12,979 nt of DNA from an uncultured Bacteroidales bacterium (GTDB taxonomy: Bacteria; Bacteroidota; Bacteroidia; Bacteroidales; Paludibacteraceae): the NCBI GenBank assembly GCA_937915765.1, contig CALGHE010000141.1:1-12979 (forward strand). Reading direction: 5' to 3'. Of the stretch, positions 1 through 5,758 are shown piece after piece (the stretch's first letter is position 1; every line of letters begins with the position of its first letter). Both the position numbers and the translations under genes were made by a program. Below the pieces are notes generated by a model that was not told the origin of the DNA, ran no database searches, and saw only the letters and a list, made by a program, of their open reading frames with translations.

Positions 1-364
1 CAGGCTCTGGCACGATTATTTCGTCACCCGGGTCAAGGCACGCCATAAACGCAAAGTTCACAGCCTCCGAACCGCCAGAAGTGACGATAATATCGTTTTC
101 TGTCACATTAATGTTGAACTTGCGGTAATACTCCGCCAATTTCAGCCTAAGACTCTTTATTCCGTTGCTCGGACTATATTCCAATATAGCCCTGTCTATA
201 TTTTTTATAGCCTCCAGCGCTACTTTAGGAGTTTTCAGGTCTGGCTGACCTATATTAAGATGGTACACCTTCACGCCTCTCTCCTTCGCCTTGTCCGACA
301 AGGGAACGAGTTTTCTGATAGGTGACTCCGGCATTATCTGCCCTCGAACTGATGTTTGCGGCAT
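1..364 (-). CDS. PLP-dependent aminotransferase, class I/II (partial, N-terminal 121 residues)
   Basis: This is the N-terminal part of a fold-type I pyridoxal-phosphate aminotransferase; the C-terminal two thirds, including the PLP-binding lysine, lie beyond the window edge. My translation begins MPQTSVRGQIMPESPIRKL and shows family signatures: the substrate-contact loop NIGQPD (residues 37-42), YSPSNGI (63-69), and the PLP-phosphate loop TSGGSEA (95-101), followed by CLDPGDEIIVPEP (109-121). These fit the aspartate-aminotransferase-like subgroup, which moves an amino group between an amino acid and a 2-oxo acid in the cytoplasm. The exact substrate cannot be read from this fragment. The start at 364 is chosen because the conserved N-terminal segment follows directly; an internal Met at residue 11 is a less likely alternative. 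A 187-nt gap separates it from the upstream PHP gene on the same strand, so it may have its own promoter, but no convincing one was found. Confidence 0.88.
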   Translation of the reverse strand, partial: MPQTSVRGQIMPESPIRKLVPLSDKAKERGVKVYHLNIGQPDLKTPKVALEAIKNIDRAILEYSPSNGIKSLRLKLAEYYRKFNINVTENDIIVTSGGSEAVNFAFMACLDPGDEIIVPEP

Positions 365-551
365 TTTAAATTCTAATATGCTAAAAATAAAACGGTTAAC
401 ACGCTTTATTCTCTGTTTGTTATACTTATACTATTTCAGTTTGCGAATTTACAAGAAAAAATAATATTTTAAAAGTCGTTTTCCGCTTTTTTTGAGTTTT
501 GCTGCGGCTTTTTTTTAGATTAGGCGACACTTGCTGAAATCTCGCAAGTTT
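365..551. other. Intergenic gap between PHP gene and aminotransferase
   Basis: This AT-rich gap separates two minus-strand genes. It contains A and T runs and a weak CCGC/GCGG pairing (483-486 with 504-507, 17-nt loop) flanked by T runs. The stem is only 4 bp, so I do not call it a terminator. No TAnnTTTG promoter box with a matching upstream TTTG was found on the minus strand; the nearest resemblance, TATTTTTA, lies close to the aminotransferase start. No small gene is evident. Confidence 0.4.
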
Positions 552-1391
552 TCACAAAATCGGCACGTCCATCCACTCGCCGCCCAACAAAGCTCTTGTA
601 GATTTAAATCCGCACGCCTTAAGTTTGTCATAAACAACGTCAAAGTCTGCCGTCACGTTATCAGGATAATGGCAGTCGGAATTCACCATCACAGGTATAT
701 TCCTCTCTTTAATCTGTTTCAGATGCGCGAAATTAGGGAACGTAACACTATTTTTACAAAAAGACTTTGTGTTTATTTCAACTATTACGTCCTTCTCCTT
801 TATCAGATCAAGAGTCTCCTCCATCAGGTCATTGTACCATTTGTCGGAAATACAAAACCCGTCTATATAACTTGCATTCAACGCAATTTTGTCAAAGTGA
901 CCGATAATGTCAAAGCCGCCAAGCTGCAACATTTCACAAGTAAACCTGTAAAACCTTTTGGTCGCCTCAAAAATGTCCCCATGAAATATTTGGTCCAGTC
1001 CCTTTTTAAAAACCTTAAAACTGCCATCAATATTCCACTGCGCGCCATCTTCAAGAACTCCAAGATGATGCACAGAACCAATCAGATAGTCAAACTTGCG
1101 GCGTTTTATTTCCGGGTCATTGACAGAAGCCACTTCAGGAATGTAATCCACCTCAAGACCTAAATAAAGCTCTATAATCTCGCTATACTTCTCACGCAGC
1201 CTAAAAAACTCCTGCATGTATTCATCCAAGTCATCATACTTCATGGACCAATTGTTAGCAAACGGCACCGGCGCATGGCTCGACACACCGTAGGCACGCA
1301 GCCCCTTAGCAACAGCAAACTTAACAAAGTCCTCCATCGAAGCTCGTCCGTCGCAAAAAACACAGTGACTATGGTAATTAGTTAACGTCAT
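552..1391 (-). CDS. PHP-domain phosphoesterase, histidinol-phosphatase (HisJ/HisK-type) family
   Basis: This 279-residue cytoplasmic protein belongs to the PHP (polymerase and histidinol phosphatase) superfamily of metal-dependent phosphoesterases. The metal-ligand motifs appear in the expected order: YHSH (residues 6-9), SSHAP (37-41), LEVDY with E80, SVHH (106-109), GHFD (164-167), and SDCH (238-241). Length and motif spacing match PHP-type histidinol-phosphatases, which dephosphorylate L-histidinol phosphate in histidine synthesis. No other histidine genes are in view, so a different phosphomonoester substrate is possible and I give no symbol. The ATG at 1391 places the first metal-binding motif at residue 6, as is usual for the family. 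The gene lies 15 nt after the stop of the upstream HAD gene and is probably the last member of the dsbD-nitroreductase-HAD-PHP cluster. Confidence 0.85.
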   Translation of the reverse strand: MTLTNYHSHCVFCDGRASMEDFVKFAVAKGLRAYGVSSHAPVPFANNWSMKYDDLDEYMQEFFRLREKYSEIIELYLGLEVDYIPEVASVNDPEIKRRKFDYLIGSVHHLGVLEDGAQWNIDGSFKVFKKGLDQIFHGDIFEATKRFYRFTCEMLQLGGFDIIGHFDKIALNASYIDGFCISDKWYNDLMEETLDLIKEKDVIVEINTKSFCKNSVTFPNFAHLKQIKERNIPVMVNSDCHYPDNVTADFDVVYDKLKACGFKSTRALLGGEWMDVPIL

Positions 1392-1406
1392 CTTTAAAAC
1401 TCACAT

Positions 1407-2098
1407 TTACAAAATCTCCTTCAATTCAATCAAATCCGTAATAGTGAAAGTAGGTTCAAATCCGGTTGGTTTTTCATCATAAAGATTAAGCCAAATCTGA
1501 TCCATTCCGAAGTTGAACGCTCCTAAAATATCAGCGTCGAAATTATCACCTATCATAACAGACTGATTCAGCGAAGCCCCTGTTTCTTTCAGTGCATACT
1601 CAAATATTCTCACATCAGGCTTGTTCACGCCTGCGTCGTCAGAAAGGATCAGTTTGTCAAAATACTTCAGCAATCCGGAATTGCCCATCTTCACGCGTTG
1701 CACTTCCTTGAATCCATTAGAAAGGATATGCATTTCATACCCCTTCCCAGCAAGATATTCAAGCGTCTCTATGCAGTTAGGCAGCAGAGCCTTCTCGTGC
1801 GTTGTGCGTTCCAGAAAATCGTCGCTCAGACGCTTTGCGGCAAGCTCGTCCGGCACAAGAGAACCGAGCGGCATCATAAACCTGTCAACAATAAGCTTGT
1901 CCTTAGAAATTTCGCCTTTGCGGTACTTTGCCCAAAGTTCCGTGTTATTAGCCCAGTACACATCATAGAAAGCGTCAAAAGATTCAAAATGCTTGTCAAA
2001 ACCATAGTCAAAAAAGACCGTTCGCATCGCATTTTAGAGTTTAGCGACGTGTGCCAAATCGTATCATCCAGATCTATGAACAAATATTTGTACCTCAT
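1407..2098 (-). pseudogene. YjjG-like HAD-superfamily hydrolase, frameshifted near codon 22
   Basis: Two reading frames together encode one HAD-family phosphatase similar to YjjG (pyrimidine 5'-nucleotidase-like, about 225-230 residues). The frame starting at 2098 gives MRYKYLFIDLDDTIW, with the motif I nucleophile D9 and acid D11, and stays HAD-like only up to the lysine at 2035-2033. The rest lies in another frame with its first ATG at 2027: motif II ILSNG (residues 101-105 of that frame), the motif III lysine in NKPD (135-138), and motif IV GDNFDAD (160-166). One extra A in the AAAA run at 2032-2035 (T on the plus strand) would join them into a 230-residue protein reading NSKNAMRT across the junction. 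Without it, a product started at 2027 lacks the catalytic aspartates and should be inactive. The 2098 start lies 4 nt after the nitroreductase stop, as expected for an operon gene. Either a real inactivating deletion or a sequencing/assembly error fits. Confidence 0.85.
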
Positions 2099-2102
2099 AG
2101 CA

Positions 2103-2846
2103 TCATTTTAGGAAACCTTTCTTCTTAAGCAAATTAATAAAAGCCTCAGAGAAAAACTCATTGTCAGCCTTCTTGTATCTTACGTCAGTGAAGACTTGCG
2201 CCAAGGTCTTTTTACCATTCTCCTTAATGAACTTCCTATTCTCTTCCATCTCGTCTTTATATCCGAACACCCTCTTTATATCCGCCGAGTCATAATCCTT
2301 GTACTCTTCATAGTGCACCCATCCGCCGACCTTAATGCGGTCTGTCAGTTCAGGAGTTTCAGCCGGATACCCAAGAGTGATAGTCGTTACCGGCACCACA
2401 TAGTCCGGCAAATTCAGAATATCAGAGATTTTATCCGCGTTGTAAGTTGTTGTTCCGAGATAACAGATACCCAGTCCCTCGCCTTCCGCCGCGATGCAAA
2501 AAGTTTGGGCCACGAGCAACGTGTCAATAGCGGCAGTCAGGAAAGACAAGAAATTGTCATAGCCGGGAACGGCCTCGTTCTCCACGCACCATTTGTTAAA
2601 ACGGTTATAATCCGCGCAGAAAGTCAGAACTACCGGAGCATTCTTGAATGTAGGCTGATTAAAGTGAGTTGGCGCAAGTTCCGCCTTTTTGGCTTCGTCC
2701 TTAGTCACCACAACACTGTAAAGCTGCATATTTCCAGTTGTAGAAGCACGACCGGCCGCCTCGAGCAATCTCTCGATCAGGCTATTGTCAACATCCTGCT
2801 CCTTATATTTTCTAATAGTTCTTCTATTGTTCAAAAACTTCAGCAT
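2103..2846 (-). CDS. FMN-dependent nitroreductase family protein (NfsA/Frp-like)
   Basis: This 247-residue cytoplasmic flavoprotein belongs to the nitroreductase superfamily, whose members use NAD(P)H for two-electron reduction of nitroaromatics, quinones or flavins. Visible signatures are the N-terminal FMN-phosphate-binding RRTIRKY (residues 8-14), ASTTGNMQLY (34-43), the central EGEGLGICYLG (121-131) and ITLGYP (156-161). The C-terminal tail of about 60 residues, rich in Lys and Glu, suggests the larger NfsA/Frp-like group, which is near this length. The natural substrate cannot be inferred. The start at 2846 fits because the FMN-binding arginines follow within 10 residues. The gene begins 9 nt after the dsbD stop and ends 4 nt before the HAD start, so co-transcription with both is likely. 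A redox link with DsbD is possible but is only inferred from position. Confidence 0.9.
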   Translation of the reverse strand: MLKFLNNRRTIRKYKEQDVDNSLIERLLEAAGRASTTGNMQLYSVVVTKDEAKKAELAPTHFNQPTFKNAPVVLTFCADYNRFNKWCVENEAVPGYDNFLSFLTAAIDTLLVAQTFCIAAEGEGLGICYLGTTTYNADKISDILNLPDYVVPVTTITLGYPAETPELTDRIKVGGWVHYEEYKDYDSADIKRVFGYKDEMEENRKFIKENGKKTLAQVFTDVRYKKADNEFFSEAFINLLKKKGFLK

Positions 2847-2855
2847 AAAACAAAG

Positions 2856-4874
2856 TTATCTATTTTTATAATTTTCCAAACCTTTTTTCAAAAACTCCGC
2901 AAACTCGGCAGCTGCTCCGTCACCCTCCTTAAATGTCATGCTTTGACTGAGCAAATCACCTTTATTGTCAAGAAGCACATAATAAGGCAGGGCGTTAGAC
3001 CCGAATTTAGAACGCTGCAAGTAGCTCCATTTTTCGCCAACAGTCGCAAATTCCACCTTCGCACCATTCTCTGTAGCGACAAACGGCTCGTCAAGTTCGC
3101 TCTTGTCATCACAATACAGAGATACGAGAACATAATCCGAAGTCAGCAAAGAACTCACTTCCGGATCAGTCCATACAGTTGATTCCATCTTGCGGCAATT
3201 CACGCAGCCATATCCTGTAAAGTCCACAACCACGGGCTTTTTATTCTTTTTTGCATACTCCATAGCCAAATCATAATCGTCAAACTGAGCGTGCACCTGC
3301 TTATTGTACAAAACCAAGTCTTGAGTTGACATTGGCGGGACAAACGCGCTGATAGCCTTCAGAGGCGCTCCGAACATGCCCGGAACAAGATAAACCACGA
3401 AAGAGAACACACCGATAGCCATAAAAATGCGGAACACAGAAATCTCCTCCACCGGGTCGTCACCACGGAAACGCAGCTTTCCAAGCAAATAGAATCCCAT
3501 AAGAGAGAAAATCACAATCCACAATGCGATGAACACCTCACGGTCTAAAATATGCCAATGATAAGCAAGGTCTGCAACCGAAAGGAACTTCAGAGCGAAA
3601 GCCAGTTCAAAGAATCCCAGAAGCACCTTCACAGAGTTGAGCCATCCGCCAGACCGCGGCAAATTATGCAACCAGCTTGGGAAAAACGCAAATAGCGTGA
3701 ACGGGATAGCCAGAGCCAAGGCAAAGCCAAACATACCTATCGCCGGAGCGAACAAGCTCTCGCCCCCTGACTCATGCACCTGCACCAGCAAAGTTCCGAT
3801 AATAGGCCCAGTGCAGGAGAACGACACAATAACCAGTGTGAACGCCATCAGCAAGATGCTGAAGATTCCCGCGGTCTTATCCGCCTTATTATCGATCTTA
3901 GTGCTCCACGTAGCCGGAAGAGCAAGATCGAAGCCTCCGAAGAAACTCATGGCAAACAAAGTGAGCAACGCAAAAAGGAACACATTAAACACCTCGTTAG
4001 TAGAAAGGTCGTTCAAAGTGTTCGCCTTGAACAGCAGCGTGATAACAAGTCCAAGCACCACATAAATCAGAACGATAGACAAGCCATACACAATGGCAGC
4101 CTTACGCCCCTTGCGCGGGTTCTTGCCACGTTTCAGAAAAAAGCTGACTGTCATAGGTATAATAGGCCACACGCAAGGCGTTATAATTGCGATGAAGCCC
4201 CCTATCAATCCAGCCACAAAAACATTCCATACCGAATCGTCGCCGCAATCGCCATCCTTACATGTTTCATCAACACCTTCGACCGGTTTCCAGTAATCCA
4301 CCTCCTCAGTTTCCTTAACCTCTGCGGAAAGGTCGTTAAACTCAAGCGGAGCAAACGGAGACGCTGCCGAGACCGCCGAGTCCGTCTCTTCTTCACTGTC
4401 TATTTCATTAGCTGCATCTGTCATGACACCAAACGAAAACTTCTCTTTGGCCGGAGGCAGACAAGCATTGTCATCGCAAGCCATATACTCCACATATCCA
4501 GCCACATAATAACCGTCCTCGACATTAACCCTCTGCTTAAACCTGGCGCTTTTTTCGTACCATTCAAGTTCCATGTTATTGTAAGTCGGCTCCTTTTTCC
4601 TCACCAAAACAGACCCGCACTCAACATCACCCAGAAGCTCGGCGTTCTGCACAGTCTCAAAGACAAATTTAGTGGACACAGGACCGTCTGGCGGAAGGTT
4701 CATGCCATACACATGCCAGCCATCATCTATGGCGACATCAAAAAAGATTTCCGCAACTCCATCTTTCGGCTCTGACATGGAAAAGCTCCATTTTGCAGGC
4801 TCCAAAATCTGCGCGTTACAGACAAAACTTATAAAAAATACAAACAGTATCGAAATTAAATGACTCTTTTTCAT
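2856..4874 (-). CDS. dsbD: DsbD-type thiol:disulfide interchange protein (protein-disulfide reductase)
   Basis: This 672-residue inner-membrane protein carries electrons from cytoplasmic thioredoxin to periplasmic disulfide reductases. It has the three-domain DsbD layout. A signal peptide (residues 1-21) precedes an N-terminal DsbD-alpha-like domain with the cysteine pair C133/C138 in ACDDNACLPP. A membrane domain (about 215-510) has roughly eight hydrophobic segments and the two redox cysteines in TPCVWP (C234) and SCTGP (C354). A C-terminal thioredoxin domain has the active site GCVNCRK (C557/C560) and a cis-proline-like ALPYYV (628-633). All six expected cysteines are present. The linker before the first membrane segment is acidic and holds an extra pair, TCKDGDC (C205/C210). 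The start at 4874 gives a clean Lys-Lys signal peptide. It is the first gene of the tight cluster that continues into nitroreductase, HAD and PHP genes. Confidence 0.94.
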   Translation of the reverse strand: MKKSHLISILFVFFISFVCNAQILEPAKWSFSMSEPKDGVAEIFFDVAIDDGWHVYGMNLPPDGPVSTKFVFETVQNAELLGDVECGSVLVRKKEPTYNNMELEWYEKSARFKQRVNVEDGYYVAGYVEYMACDDNACLPPAKEKFSFGVMTDAANEIDSEEETDSAVSAASPFAPLEFNDLSAEVKETEEVDYWKPVEGVDETCKDGDCGDDSVWNVFVAGLIGGFIAIITPCVWPIIPMTVSFFLKRGKNPRKGRKAAIVYGLSIVLIYVVLGLVITLLFKANTLNDLSTNEVFNVFLFALLTLFAMSFFGGFDLALPATWSTKIDNKADKTAGIFSILLMAFTLVIVSFSCTGPIIGTLLVQVHESGGESLFAPAIGMFGFALALAIPFTLFAFFPSWLHNLPRSGGWLNSVKVLLGFFELAFALKFLSVADLAYHWHILDREVFIALWIVIFSLMGFYLLGKLRFRGDDPVEEISVFRIFMAIGVFSFVVYLVPGMFGAPLKAISAFVPPMSTQDLVLYNKQVHAQFDDYDLAMEYAKKNKKPVVVDFTGYGCVNCRKMESTVWTDPEVSSLLTSDYVLVSLYCDDKSELDEPFVATENGAKVEFATVGEKWSYLQRSKFGSNALPYYVLLDNKGDLLSQSMTFKEGDGAAAEFAEFLKKGLENYKNR

Positions 4875-5060
4875 CTTGCATTAAAAAATATATCCAAACT
4901 GAAGACTATCTCTCAAAAAACATTCTGAATTATTTCGGATTGCCTCTTTTAAACTGCGACAAGCAAAATTCGCCGTTAACGCAACCTAAACGAGCTGTCT
5001 TGAAAAATCCAAAACAGCCCAAAGGATTGCAGCCCGAAGGCAGTCCGCAAAAAATGCTTA
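4875..5060. other. Gap between Dabb gene and dsbD, with hairpin and short direct repeat
   Basis: This gap lies upstream of dsbD on the minus strand. At 4994-5018 the minus strand can form a 9-bp stem (GCTGTTTTG with CAAGACAGC, one G-T pair) with a 7-nt loop; no T run follows, so it is not a standard terminator. Beside it is a direct repeat, CAGCCCAAAGG (5015-5025) and CAGCCCGAAGG (5030-5040). The minus strand also holds GAATTTTG, one mismatch from the Bacteroidota -7 box, but without a recognisable -33 element. A dsbD promoter is probably here but cannot be placed with confidence. Confidence 0.35.
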
Positions 5061-5360
5061 TCAGATCACGTAATCCACGCAAGACCGCTGCTCCAACACT
5101 TCCCGGATAATCTTGCCGACAGCGACGTGGTTCGGATGAACCGCATAGGCCTCAAGCCCGGCCATATCATCATGAGTAGTTGTAAGCGCTATGTCAAACT
5201 GCTCTTTTGGATTCTGATTGATTCCGACTTCGATACTTTTAAGTTCTTCTATTATCGACTTCAGATTCAACAAACCCAACTTAATCTGATTCAGTTTACG
5301 CATTCTCTCCTCTTCCGAAGCGAACTCTTTCAATTTAAATAGCACGACATGCTTAACCAT
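5061..5360 (-). CDS. Dabb-family (stress-responsive alpha/beta-barrel) protein
   Basis: This 99-residue cytoplasmic protein has the features of the Dabb family, small dimeric alpha+beta barrels of the ferredoxin-like fold. It opens with the strand VKHVVLFKLK (residues 2-11), then a charged helix (about 15-40) and the conserved FDIALTTTHDDMAGLEAYAVHP block (55-76), with a His-Pro followed by a second His (HPNH, 75-78). The biochemical role of most bacterial members is unknown, so none is assigned. I choose the ATG at 5360 over an in-frame ATG at 5387: the shorter protein begins at the family's first strand and has the usual length of about 100 residues. A perfect TAnnTTTG box lies 25 nt upstream on the minus strand. 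A 186-nt gap separates it from dsbD downstream, so co-transcription is uncertain. Confidence 0.82.
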   Translation of the reverse strand: MVKHVVLFKLKEFASEEERMRKLNQIKLGLLNLKSIIEELKSIEVGINQNPKEQFDIALTTTHDDMAGLEAYAVHPNHVAVGKIIREVLEQRSCVDYVI

Positions 5361-5384
5361 AGTCTTATTTTTTTGAATTATCCG

Positions 5385-5392
5385 CAAATTTA
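5385..5392 (-). promoter_or_regulatory. Candidate Bacteroidota -7 box (TAAATTTG) for the Dabb gene
   Basis: The minus strand reads TAAATTTG, an exact match to the Bacteroidota TAnnTTTG consensus, 25 nt before the ATG at 5360. No clear TTTG lies 19-21 nt upstream, which weakens the call. If used, it would overlap the alternative longer start at 5387 and so favour the 5360 start. Confidence 0.4.
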
Positions 5393-5453
5393 ATTAAAAT
5401 GATTGATTTTTTACACTGTCTTGAATAAAAATATATGTTAAACTTTGTTAAAG

Positions 5454-5487
5454 TTGACAATTTTAGGGCAAATCACCTTTATTTTTG
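5454..5487 (+). promoter_or_regulatory. Candidate upstream promoter P1 (TTG ... TATTTTTG) for the HTCS gene
   Basis: TATTTTTG at 5480-5487 matches the TAnnTTTG -7 consensus exactly. A TTG within GTTGACA at 5454-5456 could be the -33 element, but the 23-nt spacing is longer than usual. A GGTGA word on the opposite strand (5473-5477) lies directly in front of the -7 box. Confidence 0.4.
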
Positions 5488-5507
5488 CACTTTAAGAAAA
5501 TTCAAGA

Positions 5508-5537
5508 CTGATTTTTAATGAAAAATATCTATTTTTG
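5508..5537 (+). promoter_or_regulatory. Candidate promoter P2 (CTG-N19-TATTTTTG) for the HTCS gene
   Basis: A second TATTTTTG at 5530-5537 lies exactly 50 bp after the first. CTG at 5508-5510 precedes it with a 19-nt spacer, the preferred distance, though it is an imperfect TTTG. Transcription would start near 5543, giving a leader of about 215 nt before the HTCS ATG and placing the GGTGA palindrome at the start of the transcript. Confidence 0.45.
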
Positions 5538-5545
5538 TGAGTTAA

Positions 5546-5566
5546 GGTGAGTTCTGTAAATTCACC
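5546..5566. promoter_or_regulatory. Imperfect palindrome GGTGAGTT-CTGTA-AATTCACC, candidate operator
   Basis: The two 8-nt arms are complementary at 7 of 8 positions around a 5-nt centre. The site lies just after candidate promoter P2, a common place for a regulator to bind. A third related word (AAAGGTGATTT on the minus strand) lies at 5470-5480 beside P1. Which protein binds is unknown; the AraC-type HTH of the adjacent HTCS is one possibility. Confidence 0.35.
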
Positions 5567-5700
5567 GTTTGTAATTAAGAAATTATAAATCAAGGGGGCA
5601 AACTTTTCGGCACTTTTTGATTTATTTCGGCAACTTGCTGATTGTCAGTCGGTCACAATGCCAGTACTGCTTCATTCTTTCGCTCTGCAATCCGCTCGAA

Positions 5701-5732
5701 ATAAATTCAAAAATTACACGAAATGAATTTAT
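5701..5732. repeat. Perfect 9-bp inverted repeat upstream of HTCS start
   Basis: ATAAATTCA (5701-5709) and TGAATTTAT (5724-5732) are perfect reverse complements separated by 14 nt, ending 26 nt before the HTCS ATG. It could be a dimeric protein-binding site or a weak mRNA hairpin near the start codon. The AT-rich composition makes chance occurrence possible. Confidence 0.4.
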
Positions 5733-5758
5733 AGATTCCTCCTTAAAAGACTTAATCG

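Larger units (their letters stand above)
5361..5758. other. 398-bp divergent intergenic control region
   Basis: This AT-rich region lies between the leftward Dabb gene and the rightward HTCS gene. It holds one minus-strand and two plus-strand TAnnTTTG boxes, three GGTGA-type words and a 9-bp inverted repeat close to the HTCS start, each listed separately. The plus-strand stretch from about 5570 to 5758 shows no further promoter box. No protein-coding ORF with family features and no known RNA motif was recognised. Confidence 0.6.

Noticed and set aside
483..515. CCGC/GCGG pairing followed by T8 on the plus strand as a terminator
   Set aside because: The stem is 4 bp with a 17-nt loop, and no plus-strand gene ends here.
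531..1163. Plus-strand ORF of 210 codons opposite the PHP gene
   Set aside because: It lies antisense to a gene with complete PHP metal motifs and shows no recognisable family features.
2027..2040. Programmed -1 ribosomal frameshift in the HAD gene
   Set aside because: The slip site would need the AAA-decoding tRNA to re-pair on TAA, and no heptamer of the X XXY YYZ type is present.
2196..3182. Plus-strand ORF of 328 codons opposite nitroreductase and dsbD
   Set aside because: It crosses the boundary of two well-supported minus-strand genes and has basic, low-complexity composition typical of an antisense frame.
3774..4775. Plus-strand ORF of 333 codons opposite dsbD
   Set aside because: It is entirely antisense to the dsbD coding region, which has all six conserved cysteines, and shows no domain signature.
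5028..5049. TTCG-loop hairpin GCC-TTCG-GGC on the minus strand as a terminator for the Dabb gene
   Set aside because: The stem is only 3 bp and no T run follows.
5361..5387. Longer N-terminus for the Dabb protein (start at 5387)
   Set aside because: The nine added residues are basic, precede the family's first strand, and overlap the candidate -7 box; the 5360 start gives the usual family length.
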